From contig NC_051117.1 in NCBI RefSeq assembly GCF_014839805.1, positions 5,456,001-5,520,000 on the forward strand: DNA of 64,000 bases, read 5' to 3'. The notes below the pieces were generated by a model. It saw only the letters and a program-made list of their open reading frames with translations. It had not been told where the DNA came from and did no database searches. Within the stretch, counting starts at the first letter, position 1, and every line of letters starts with the position of its first letter. Shown piece by piece: positions 11,046-21,365 of the stretch. The position numbers and the translations under genes are program-made. This DNA is from Manduca sexta. Lineage: Eukaryota; Arthropoda; Insecta; Lepidoptera; Sphingidae.

Positions 11046-13030
11046 CAAATCGCAGGAATTAAACACAATTCTAAGGCTAATTCGAAACTTCAACAGATTG
11101 TATATTTTACAATATAGGCTATGTTTAAAGTGCGTAATCATACCGTCATCTCGGCAAGGACCGTTGCCCGCGGCCCGCGCTCTGTAATGTTAACCGATAG
11201 ATTAATGCTAATTTATTGCTAATCTGTTATAGAATTATGCACCTATTTATTTGTAAGAACTTATATTGTGTTCTTATGTTACTTTTGTAATTAGATTGGT
11301 AATATATTGGGATAATACATTGTGTAATTCGTTTGTGATAAAGTTGCTATTAGTAAGATTTATGAAGTAGGTATTATGTTTTTTCGACTTTGTTTTCTTT
11401 GGGTGCAACTTGAATGTATTATAAGTCGTAGATTATGTAAATGCTTCAATGACATCCGGTTCGGAGGACCAAATATACTTTAACGTATATTTACAAGTAT
11501 TTTTGAATAGTTATGTTGTTCTCAAGAACTTTAAAATATGTACAGAGAAAAATATCTAGAAGTACTTTTAATAGGGGAAGCTTCAGTTGAAATCATTCAA
11601 ACCTCCTTTGAAGAAAAAGAATGTCATTAAAGACGACATTTGAAATCATACAAGCATTACTATTATGCGACGGTGGCCAAGTCTTTTATTCTTTAGAAAG
11701 TAGTATGACTTAGGTCTACAGAGTGACGACATATATAATATAATAATAAATAATTGTTACCTATATTTATAAACCTCTACATAGTACCTATTCTAGTACT
11801 CATGCAAATCCGAAAATGGCCATTTGTTTCGATTATTTCTTGTAAGATGTATGTTAGCTGTTGGTTCAGATAAATAAATAAATAATAAGTCAACGTCACG
11901 CATCATCGAGTTACTCACTGGTACGTAAATTGCGACACAATAATGCCGCGTGTATATTTTATTTATATTATTTAAGGATCGCGAACATGACATACAATAA
12001 AATTAGTATTGAGAATATCAGTTAATAATAGTCTTAATTTATTTAACTAAAGGCATAACGCAAAATACAATCATTATTAATAATAGTTAAGCACTAAATT
12101 ACATAAGACTTCATTGTCTTCCTTAAACCTATGCCCTAATTAAAATTAAACTACGGAAAAATCATATTAATTTGCTGCTATAAAGGATTAGCCTTCGCAC
12201 ATTTCAATGTTGACCTATTGTAAGTTACTAATCGGGGTTAAAACTGGGCTGAATAATAGTAAAATATAAATAAAATACATGTCTGAGTAAAAGCAATTTG
12301 TTTGTCTAGAAGTAAGTAACTAGATTTCTGCTAGATATGAAAAAAAATTGGAGGAAGTAATGGATATTTATAAGGGTTGATTACTAACACATAAAATGTT
12401 AGCTAGTCACCCGTTGTAAAGTGATATAAACATCCATAACATTATAAGAACCTTGGATCTCCAATGCTGGTTTTAAAGAAAAAGGAATGGATTACTAAAG
12501 AACGGTGTTTAGACGTAAGTAAATCACAATGATTATTGAAAATATTTATTCCGAAAAAAAAATCACGCGGTCGGAGTCACATGAAAATGCTAGTAACTAA
12601 AACGTTATGGTCACTTTGGCAATGAAATACCAACTCTACGCAATATACTGACACTAAAAGATTTACAATAACGAACACTTATTTCTCAACATTTCCGTCA
12701 CAATGTTCAAACATGTCGATAAATTAACTCAATATAAGTATTAGTTAAATGATTAATGAAATCAGCAAGCGGTCACGTTTACCAGTTGATTTGTACCAAC
12801 ATATCTATATTTTGTTCGCAATATATCACCGCGGGCGAAATTATTTCTGCGCTTAAATTAATTCCTAAATAATGCGTTTTGATTTTATTTTATGGACACG
12901 GCCGATATCCTTGGGATACGTATCGAATGTTTTTTGAATTTAGAATGGTATTTATGGAAGGGACGAAATAAGATACTTTCGAGGAATGCTGTTTATGTTA
13001 ACACTTATTAGTAGCGAGGTGAGGAAGGAA
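11046..13030. other. Unassigned AT-rich DNA
   Basis: No repeat shared within the window and no gene seen. A short GC-richer patch near 12825-12870 ('accgcgggcgaaattattt') resembles the text at 1975-2000 but is too short to classify. Confidence 0.4.
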
Positions 13031-13032
13031 GT

Positions 13033-13204
13033 TTGAGTCTTGAATTTGTACCTGATATGGCGATAGGCTCGCCCCCATATGCTCATGGGACGGAATACAC
13101 ACTGCGGAAAGTGGATGAATCAGTTGCGCCTCTGCCTACCCTTTCAGAGATAAAGGGCGACAGTGTGTAGATAAGAAAGGAAAAATAATGTGTGTGTGTG
13201 TGTA
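13033..13204 (+). mobile_element. SINE family 2, 5'-truncated, with (GT)n tail
   Basis: It starts inside the body ('gtcttgaatttgtacctg') and runs to a (GT)n tract at about 13188-13204. The tRNA-like head is absent, as in a 5'-truncated retrocopy or a decayed copy. Confidence 0.65.
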
Positions 13205-13257
13205 TAATAAATATCCGCCATTACTACGTTTGAAGTGAGTTTTCTGGTGGTAGCATA

Positions 13258-13425
13258 TAGTTTATATACGCCTGCATAGCGACCACCATAGATGAGGTAT
13301 GGCAGACGCCATAATGGCCCACGTTAGTGTCTTATAATTGTGTCGACTGCCGAGGGGTAATCATCTCTCGTCTGTCGACATTCTATTACACCCCTCTCCA
13401 CTTATCATCAGGTGCGGAAGAGTAT
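13258..13425 (+). repeat. TGTCGAC-family repeat
   Basis: It has 'taattgtgtcgactgccgag', 'gggtaatcatctctcgtc', 'gtcgacattctatta' and 'acttatcatcaggtgc'. The left part is diverged. Confidence 0.65.
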
Positions 13426-13627
13426 AATAACAAACCTTAAACATTCATCCACTCACATACATGCTAATACAGAAGGCAGTTATACTAAACACGCGCAGAA
13501 TTGCCAGAAAGTTTCTATCAATAGATTAACGTATCAACTATCAAAATTGTTGGGCTATAGTCCGCAGCTCTGGTGAAATACCCCGGAAACGAGAGAAATT
13601 TAATAAACATTTAAAATATTATAATAA

Positions 13628-13983
13628 TGAAACCCTAGTCGGATTGCGGCCACGGCGGCCAATCTCAACGGAGAACAGGAGATATTTAGTGCACAAGTGA
13701 GTGCGCAATACACAGGTGCTCTCTTTGATCGTTTACTCTCATAGTCCGGTGAGACGGCGATCCGACATGACCGGAGAGAGATCAGGCGCTGGACGGTTTT
13801 ATCAGCTTTCAGAGGCACGGAGGTATAAATCCGCCAACTTCCTGAGTCCGAGCTGCGACCGAGATTAAGATGGAAAAACCTAGTCACAATTATTTTTGTC
13901 ACGACCTTGGATTCGAACCCAGGACCCCAGCACGCTTCTCGTATTCGTACGGCATACGCATTACTACGCCACAGAGGCATAGT
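13628..13983 (-). mobile_element. tRNA-derived SINE-like element Y-X, longest copy
   Basis: On the minus strand the head (13983 downward) reads 'tgcctctgtggcgtagtaat' and has a B box GGTTCGAATCC (13911-13921). Module X follows, then module Y, with the sense end near 13628. This is the most complete copy of the element seen as fragments at 4140 and 38773. The 126-codon minus-strand frame that spans it is incidental. Confidence 0.7.
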
Positions 13984-14209
13984 TATAAGTACTATATTAC
14001 CTTCAGACGTTCTATTTTAAACAAAAGCAAAAATCGCAAATAAAATACGTCTACATTGTTTTCGTTCTCACGTGAGTGAAGTTACTTAGTTGTCGCATTA
14101 CCTTTCAGATTACATTTAATGGTGGCCCATTAGTTTAGAAGCACAAATGGTCCGACGAGGTGCATAATTTAATCTTGAAACGTAAGTGCAAAAAGTATGT
14201 TGAAACGTA

Positions 14210-14480
14210 CCATTACGGCGACACGGGGGAGGCAGACAGATGTCAATCTGGAATATTTTAACCACGTTTAGCTAACGACGGGGTTTGCATTACAATTGGT
14301 GCGCCGGCGGTCCACTGTATTTATCGTGAAAGCGCATCTACTGCAGTTGCGGCAATGAGAAAAGTATTCGCTGTCCTGCTCACTCGCGGATAAGTCGCTG
14401 GAGTGAGAAAAGGATGGCCGAATTATTATTTTACAGCGATATTTATCGTGTTACCGCGATACACTAAAGGACAATCGAAA
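14210..14480. other. GC-richer island, candidate conserved non-coding DNA
   Basis: It is clearly less AT-rich than its flanks, with no copy elsewhere in the window and no long open frame. It contains 'gacagatgtcaatc', which looks like adjacent TALE-homeodomain-type sites. That is only a pattern match; function is unproven. Confidence 0.3.
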
Positions 14481-15036
14481 GTATATTTCGAATTCATATT
14501 CGCAAAGTTTTTGTTACATTTGCGTAATGCCCAATAATTTGCATAAAAATAGAAAAAGGTTCGACGGGATAAAGATATTCTAGAAAATTCTATTTGGCTC
14601 GCAAGGGACTGAGTTGGGGTAATAGGATTTTATGCATTTTTTATATAGAACGTGGGAGCGCGGCCGAGGTTCGCAGTTCGAGTTACCTAGTTATATATGT
14701 TATATAAAAACTATTTTGATCTTTGTGAAATAGGCAAAATTATATTTAGAAACAAACATTTAAAATTTTAATTTTTAATTATACTGAACATAAGTATTTC
14801 TGAATAAAAAGTTCATATTTGACTAAGTTCGTAAGTATATCAGTGGGCAGTGTACTCTGAAGATAGGGACAATGCGATCACTTTAAATAATACTATATTT
14901 AAAACAATATAAAATACTGAGGTATAAGAATAAAATACGCCATTCGAGACGGTACGTTACAAGCAATTAGGTCATCTGATAATCATGATCAGACGGAGCA
15001 AATTTTTAATATTACTGCTTAAGGCAATTCATAAAC
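14481..15036. other. Unassigned AT-rich DNA
   Basis: I see nothing recognisable. Confidence 0.4.
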
Positions 15037-15245
15037 ACACACACACACACACGCGCGCACATATACACACACATACTCACGCCTTTTATCCCCGAAAATA
15101 AGAAGAGAATAACGAGCCTATCGCCATATCGAATAATAAATCCAGACTGAGCTAAAAACCCAATATCAATTTTACCCGCCCGGGGATCGAACCCCAGGCC
15201 TCATCTCTGCAAACGTACCGCAATACAACTACGCCACCGAAGCAG
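15037..15245 (-). mobile_element. SINE family 2, near full length, with (CA)n tail
   Basis: Read on the plus strand it starts with the tail microsatellite (CA/CG repeats, 15037-15073). It continues through 'cgccttttatccccg', 'cctatcgccatatcg' and 'gggatcgaaccccagg' (B-box complement) and ends 'acgccaccgaagcag', the tRNA-like 5' end. Confidence 0.75.
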
Positions 15246-16790
15246 TATTAATGCTTATATCATCTCGCAATATTTTAGTTGTTCGAAGTATGCTTACAAA
15301 ATTCTCTCTTAATTAAAGTTTAGTAATTACTAAGACATATACTTACGAGATTGTAGACAAAGATCAGAATAAGTGACAAAGATCACAAGCCGTACTACGT
15401 TTATCATGTTTAGTAACTCAGTTGTACGTTCACTTGTATTCAAATGATTCAAAGATCTTTATCATAAACGCACTCTAATAGGCAAGTCGCAAATTGTAAT
15501 TAGCGGTAAAGCAAAAGCTACAAATAGTGTAATCACTTCATATATCCTTATTTAGCGGCTATTTCGTGCGCAAATGTAAATTCAGATCTGAACTGTGCAG
15601 TCTAGGCTAAATAAACAGCATATAATATAAATAAACCAGCGTATTACTGCTATATTAAATGACTGCAAAATTACACATGATTCTAACTTTTGGTGTTAAA
15701 TTAAATTGTTCTTATACGAATTTAATGGCATATGTATCTTAAATAATTGTGATGCATGTTAATAATATAAAATCTATCATTTTAATTTGTTTTCGTTAAT
15801 TCCAATGGTCGTTGATCCGAGCTGTACCGATTGCTTGGAGCTTATAAATTGTTAGGAAACCGCATTTTGCATAGAAACTAAATAATTAAGATATTGTTTC
15901 AGTTTAATTAAAGCTAACAATTTGATTTAGTTTCACGTTTGGATGGGGAAGTTGTTTTAGTTTCCATTTATTATATTGTTTAATAGAGCACGGAAGTTAT
16001 GGCGTTCCTTTGGGTCAAGATGTATAAGGGTATGGTTCGATTGAGTTCGGACTTTCTATTGTATTGTTTATAGAGATTGGTGTCTTAATCGAGTGAAAAA
16101 ATAGTTTATGATTAAGTATATTACAATTTTAAAGAACTGTTAAAAATATTTTGTTCTTCTGAACACGGGAAGTTTAAATACAGTGATAGATTCTACTGGA
16201 AAATGGGAGTTAAGACTTAAACAGAGGAGTAGTATGTTACCTTTTTAAGGTCATTGGCAATAAAAATCAAAACCAATTTTCATTCGCTTGTTGCACAATT
16301 TAATTCATGATAAAAATATTTTCCTACATATTAAGTAACTTTTTTTTTAACAGAAAAAAACCAGCTCCAAAATGATAATTACACAGTAAACATAACGCAC
16401 TGATACAAAATCATACTCGAGTGTGGATAAACAGTTTTTTTACCTTTTTTAAATAAGATTGTTTGACTTCGGCGCTTACGTTCGAGCCAACAAAGCTGGC
16501 ATTCCCGTCCAAAAAGGATATAAGTGAATGGACAAACATCCTGTTTGCTTTAGTAATAGACATACGGAAGAACAGTGAATTACTAAACCAAATCTGAGCA
16601 TCTTTGAAGGCGATCTATCCTCATATTGACGCCACGCTATTACTCGAAACTCGGGATAGTATGATATCTTAACATATCAAAAAGTAGCAGGCCGATTTCT
16701 ACATATAATAGAAGTTGATGAAAAGGCAAAATGGGTGACTTCTTTAAAGTAATATAAGCGAAAAGAATAGTTGTTTATGAACGCGTCATA
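15246..16790. other. Unassigned AT-rich DNA
   Basis: No repeat or gene recognised. A mildly GC-richer patch at 16465-16530 has no copy elsewhere in the window. Confidence 0.4.
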
Positions 16791-16792
16791 AA

Positions 16793-16880
16793 AATTATTG
16801 TATGGAATTAAAATACAGGCTCCATTTTATCAAGGAAAAATTATTTTCATGCGTTCGGAACCGCGAGTGCAAGCTAGTTT
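16793..16880 (-). repeat. Family 6-like terminal fragment
   Basis: It ends with 'accgcgagtgcaagctag', the reverse complement of the 'ctagcttttgctcgcgg' start of the family 6 repeats, and so is probably a fragment of that group. Confidence 0.45.
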
Positions 16881-16984
16881 TATAAAAATTAATAAAATAT
16901 TTATAGGTTGCTAAGATGTTTCGAGGTTAGAATATTTTCTAGAAGTAAAAAAATACTAGAAGTAATAACTGCGAGAGTTTATGA

Positions 16985-17155
16985 TGTTTGCATGTTTGTT
17001 AGAAGTAAACTCAGGAATCACTAAACGGTTTTCGATGAAACTTGTCTAATAATTGGACCATAGCCAGGATTAAAATATAGACTATTTATTTTTTATCTCA
17101 GAAAAGTACATGGGGCTTTTAGTCTGAAATATGATACGCGGGCGAATCAGCGGGC
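16985..17155 (-). repeat. Family 6 repeat, diverged
   Basis: In reverse complement it shows the order seen in family 6: a gcgggcg end, a segment equivalent to 'gtactttt', then 'tcatcgaaaaccg' and the distal end. Divergence is high. Confidence 0.5.
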
Positions 17156-17399
17156 TATTCCAAGTAGCGCAATATATTTAATGCACTGTAATAGACTTAA
17201 CTTTTAAAATTATTATCACGTATACGCAGGGTTTTTATGATTAAATTGCTAGACTATAAAATAGGCGTTACGTGACAAAATATGAAAATATTTTTAGATT
17301 TTCGTATACTAAAATATTATGAGTAATACTAGAGATAATTATTATACTACTGGCAGTAAAAATAAAATTTCTTTGTGCTGGCAACATGCTATTTTTTTT

Positions 17400-17640
17400 A
17401 TATGAACACGGTTGAATAACCCCACTGCACCTGTAGTTAGTGGAGTAGGCTCCAATAGAATGTCGACTGACGAGAGATGATTACCCCTCGACTGTCGACA
17501 CAATTATGTCGGCCTTTTTGAACCGGATATACACAGGCGGATCACCGAAGGTGGCACACGTGGGCCACTATGCCGGATTTTAACACCTTGTGTACGGTGA
17601 TCGCTATCAGGTCGGTTATAGAAATATCCTACCACGAGCG
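17400..17640 (-). repeat. TGTCGAC-family repeat, long copy
   Basis: The reverse complement has the full series: 'cctaccacgagcga' complement at the start, 'acaaggtgttaaaatccgg', 'tataattgtgtcgac' type core, 'gtcagtcgacattctattgg' and 'accatcaggtgc'-like end. It is inverted relative to the other five copies in the window. Confidence 0.65.
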
Positions 17641-17965
17641 AAACTATGTGAGATTTATATAAAACTTATGTCTGATTCAGAGTTTGAAGCTGTTAAGAAA
17701 ACCTTACAATATTTTCTTACAAAGTCGACTTATGCAAAAGAATGGCGTAGAACAGATAACTCCTTATTATGACTTGAAATTGACTGAACTTCGACCTTCA
17801 CAATGCATCCCACAGCTCCACGTTAAGGTGCCAATATTTTCCAATGAATATTATCACACTTCTGTATTAGTGTTTGATTTTATAGTACTCAGGGTAGAAC
17901 ACGATCTAGGCTGTGTGAATGGTTCTTTTTAGTCTACTGCCTAGGTGACTGCCAATGATAGATAA
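17641..17965. other. Unassigned DNA
   Basis: Frames at 17590-17772 and 17684-17932 have no motif and overlap the repeat edge. I see no gene. Confidence 0.35.
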
Positions 17966-18048
17966 CTGCCTCGGTGTAGTTGTATTGGGTACGCATTATG
18001 AGTACGACTATCGCGCTGAGGTTCCGGGTTCGAATCCCGGGTCGGGCT
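17966..18048 (+). mobile_element. SINE family 2, tRNA-like head only
   Basis: It has 'ctgcctcggtgtagttgtat' followed by the B box GGTTCGAATCCCGGGTCGGG (18027-18046). The body does not follow. It is not a functional tRNA gene: the head does not fold into a standard cloverleaf by eye, and it matches the SINE head. Confidence 0.65.
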
Positions 18049-18424
18049 AAAAACACTGACTGAGTTTTTTAATCTATATACTCATATATCTTTAATACCG
18101 GAAATCTCAGTATGCATAAAACACTAGATCTGACTTGAAAATTTAAGCATTCATAACAAAACATTGCCTGGTAAGCAAAGAGTTTGCTAAGGTTCGTCAC
18201 GATTAACGCGATAAATAATGACATTAGTTATTAGAGAGATCATTAATAGGATAAAAATTCTTTGCTGCTATATTGTAACGCTCATACGTATGTAGGCAAG
18301 GCGGTCGCATGCGTGATACGATGGCCATCTATTGACTTTAAACACATTACCAATTAGAGAGCCTTTTAGTTGTGATATTTGTATACTTCTAAATATGTTA
18401 TAAAAGAAATAAAATGTGCATTGT

Positions 18425-18720
18425 AAACATTTCTAGGTCGCTTGCTTAAGCGATAAAGGAAAGCATTGTAAAGACACTTAAATATCTAAGAATTCTCTAT
18501 ATATTTTTTTAAAGTATACCAAGTCAGGTAATTCGCATGAAGTCCCAAAATTCTTAACTTAATAAAGGTTTGTGTCCCCCAACGAGTTAGTACGTAAAAT
18601 AATACAGAATTATATCTTAGTTTATGATCGAAATATTATCCATTGCCTTCGGCAAACATCAGCATAGACACCTGTGGTCCACTTTGATGACATTGTAAGT
18701 ATTACTGGCTATAGATTATT
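18425..18720 (+). repeat. ~290-bp direct repeat, left copy
   Basis: It matches 18967-19262, sharing 'aaacatttctaggtcgcttg', 'agttcttaacttaat'-type text, 'agtttatgatcgaaatat' and 'acctgtggtccactttgat'. The spacing between corresponding points is about 540 bp. The start resembles the SINE family 1 body ('aaacatcg.aaggaaac', 'ataggaatttt'). Confidence 0.65.
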
Positions 18721-18729
18721 TTGCTGGAG

Positions 18730-18962
18730 GTATGATATATTTTATATTCGACCGGATAGCAGCCACCTTACACAAGGTGTTAAAACCCGCCACAGTGGCC
18801 CACGTAAGTGTGACGCGGGATCAGCCCGTGTATATCCGGTTCGAACAGGCCGGCATAATTGTGTCGACTGTCGATGGGTAATCATCTCTCGTCAGTCGAC
18901 ATTCTATTGGACCCCACTCTCTTATCATCAGGAGCAGTGGAGTTACTCAGCCGTGCACGTAT
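18730..18962 (+). repeat. TGTCGAC-family repeat between two direct repeats
   Basis: This is a well-preserved copy: 'ccggatagcagccacc', 'acaaggtgttaaaacccgcc', 'tatatccggttcgaacaggc', 'tgtgtcgactgtcg', 'gtcagtcgacattctattgg'. 'ggttcgaac' resembles a B box, so the family could be RNA polymerase III-derived. It sits exactly between the two ~290-bp direct repeats. Confidence 0.7.
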
Positions 18963-18966
18963 AACA

Positions 18967-19262
18967 AAACATTTCTAGGTCGCTTGCCCAAGCGTTGAAG
19001 GTAAACATCGCAAGGAAACATCACTTGAAAATTCTCCATAGGAATTTTGAATGTATATCAAGTCAGCTAATTCGCATTAAGATCCAAAGTTCTTAACTTA
19101 ATCAAGGTATGTGTCCACGAATGAGTTGGTATATAAAATAGTATAGAATTATGTATTAGTTTATGATCGAAATATCATCTATTACCTTCGCCAAACAGCA
19201 GCGGGCACACCTGTGGTCCACTTTGATAGCATTTCAGGTATATATATTATATATGGCTATAT
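18967..19262 (+). repeat. ~290-bp direct repeat, right copy
   Basis: This is the partner of 18425-18720. No TGTCGAC element follows it, so the arrangement is repeat - element - repeat, not a two-unit tandem of the whole block. Confidence 0.65.
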
Positions 19263-19332
19263 AAGTCTTACCACCTTTCACGTCATGGGCAGTCATCGTG
19301 GGTGATCCGTTTACCACTATCGTATTATTGGG

Positions 19333-19358
19333 ATACAAGTGTGAAAATACACTTGTAT
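19333..19358. repeat. Perfect 10-bp hairpin
   Basis: ATACAAGTGT (19333-19342) and ACACTTGTAT (19349-19358) are exact reverse complements around the 6-base spacer GAAAAT. Confidence 0.8.
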
Positions 19359-19373
19359 GAGCTATTCCCATCG

Positions 19374-19507
19374 CTAGCTTCTGTCATTTAGATCTGAATT
19401 CTGACTGACTCTTGTTAAGATATTTTTTTCAATGACATCTCTAGTTTCTGTCATTTGATTCTGGAATCTAACTGATTCTTATTAAGATATTTTTTTAAAA
19501 TGAGTAA
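19374..19507. repeat. Two-copy tandem repeat, 67-bp unit
   Basis: The unit beginning 'ctagcttctgtcattt' (19374) is repeated as 'ctagtttctgtcattt' (19441). Both copies share 'gactgattctt'-like and 'ttaagatatttttt' text. The copies are diverged. Confidence 0.65.
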
Positions 19508-19784
19508 ATTTATGTTTTTTACGTTGGTTATTAAAGTATTATTGCGTAGATTAAGGGACCTTGTTCACAATTTTCAAGTATATTTTATTTGAAATTTGTA
19601 TTAAACAGTTAATGTAGATAGTACTCATTTTATTACAATTTATTTGGGAGCATAGATTAGCGTCACTTTTGAATTTGGTCAGCTTATAAATTTATGTGAC
19701 GATTAGTATTTACTGAGAAGTTGTGAAACATTCGTTAAGTATTTAATAACAAACAATTCCCACTTCATTAACTTACTGCCCGAT

Positions 19785-19950
19785 ATCGGAATCGAATCCC
19801 TCTGGAGTGAGTACACCCTCTGGTCTAATTCGAAAGAGAGACTTACAAGCCCTCACACCCACCACTACAACTCCTGTAAGCCAGGATCAGCAGTGGCACG
19901 CATTTTATGACACCGAGTGGTGAAGCTCGGCGAGTCTCAGGGAAAACTAA
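19785..19950 (+). repeat. Dispersed repeat Z, copy 1
   Basis: The segment 'cacccaccactacaactcct ... gtaagccaggatcagcagtgg ... gcattttat' recurs as its reverse complement at 29917-30012. It contains 'ggaatcgaatccc', resembling a B-box complement, so it may be a SINE read from its 3' side. Confidence 0.55.
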
Positions 19951-20019
19951 TTTGTCATTATCCCGCAACGAAATTAATCAAATAGAAAGATAGGGAGGAA
20001 TTGGAAATATTAATTGTAA

Positions 20020-20361
20020 TTCGAAAAACGAAATCCATAGTTTCGGACGACGGATAGTACGTTTTGTTACCACGAAGTGTTACGGATCCGATGACGGATT
20101 CGACAACGGATCCGATCCGTTCATCGAAATATTTCAGACATGGAATTTGTAAACCTTATAGGGTTTTGCCATCCCTTTTTAAAATCATCTGCGAGGATAA
20201 AGTCGCCTGCTTTCTCCAAAAAGATAACCGAAAATTGATTCTACCACTAAGGTAAGCTATAGAACAGTGACGGATCCGAAGTAATTTAGTAGCCGTAGAG
20301 TTAAATCCGAAGTTCGTCGTTTCTTCGTTTCGGACCGATGTTTCGACGTTCGTTTTTCGAA
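20020..20361. repeat. Inverted-repeat-bounded segment, possible MITE
   Basis: TTCGAAAAACGAA (20020-20032) and TTCGTTTTTCGAA (20349-20361) are exact reverse complements, and neighbouring bases also partly match. Inside, 'acggatccga' and close variants occur at 20082, 20106 and 20272. No target duplication is clear. Confidence 0.4.
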
Positions 20362-20778
20362 GCAGACACTCAGAAGTTGATTCCTATGATTTACTTCAAT
20401 ACTAAACTTTTCGTTTTGGGTGATAGGCTACGTGGGTATTCGGTTCAGTTCCCGGTTGGGCAACAGTTGGTATATCTGTGGAAACGTCAGCAGTGTGCAC
20501 GGCGTAATGATATTGTTGTGACACTTTGACCCGGGATGGTGTAAATGTTAGCACATTCTTGCACGGTATTGTCGAGTGCAATGCGTTTGATAAAGTTTTC
20601 AAAGTTTGTTTCAAAATGTTTAACATAAATTCAAATTTCGAATGGCGACATTTTGAAATATTATAAAGATGTAAAGTGGAGGTTGATAGAAAGCAGAAAT
20701 TGCTGGAAGGATTGAATAATACTTGGTATACAAACTGAACTGTACTAGCATTAACATAGCATCACATTTCTTAAGGCC
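20362..20778. other. Unassigned DNA with a weak tRNA-like motif
   Basis: A 'ggttcagttcccggttgggc' segment (20442-20461) resembles a degenerate SINE B box. Nothing else is recognised. Confidence 0.3.
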
Positions 20779-21065
20779 TGAGGTGTTTTTTTTTTGTGTC
20801 TGGGACCCCACAGTCAATACCGGGAAGACACTGTGAATGGGATACTGGAATCCATCGGCTCAGCGACTGCAGGGACCTGGAGGAAAGTTGGGAGGGAATA
20901 TTTGGGGAAGGAAGTATGGGGAAGGAGAAAGAATGCTCTTAGGATCGGAGGAGGGGAGAAGGTCAAGAAATATTCGCGAGCCTTCACACCATTCATCGGC
21001 TCTGTTCGGCCCCGAGCAACAAATTACCAGTCTATCGCCATTGAACACAATTCCAGACGAGCTAA
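20779..21065 (+). repeat. G-rich interspersed repeat, copy 1
   Basis: One of three copies (also 29168 and 37200). Shared landmarks are a T run, 'ccccacagtc', 'gggatactggaatc', 'cggctcagcgactgcaggg', 'ggaggaggggagaagg' and 'atattcgcgagcctt'. The purine-rich body produces overlapping open frames on both strands, none of which looks like a gene. Confidence 0.65.
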
Positions 21066-21365
21066 TAATAAATTGTAGCTACAAATATCCGAACTAAATA
21101 AATAACTAGTTAACACATGTCTCCATGACTGTACCGGTTACCTAACGCGGTTTCTAGAGGAGCAGGTATTACTAACAGCTAATTAAAGTCTGGTACCAGC
21201 CGCATTAATTTTATAACCACTAAACTAAATAAACCGAATTAAACTTTACGCTACAGCTGTCTGACGCTTATCTGGTTAGACGCTAAGATGCGAGTGAAAC
21301 TAAATTCTGTATATAAGAGTTTTGTCAATTATATAGTTATCTCGTTATGCATTTAGTTATAAGTA

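Noticed and set aside
13600..13980. A 126-codon minus-strand protein
   Set aside because: It lies wholly within the Y-X SINE-like element, including its tRNA-like head; there is no protein motif.
18000..18048. A tRNA gene around the perfect B box
   Set aside because: It matches SINE family 2 heads found in several other places, and no full cloverleaf with a proper acceptor stem is evident.
18425..19262. A short LTR retrotransposon
   Set aside because: The direct repeats lack TG...CA ends, primer site, polypurine tract and target duplication.
20779..21065. A gene, because several long frames overlap on both strands
   Set aside because: The frames come from the purine-rich composition of a dispersed repeat with two other copies in the window.
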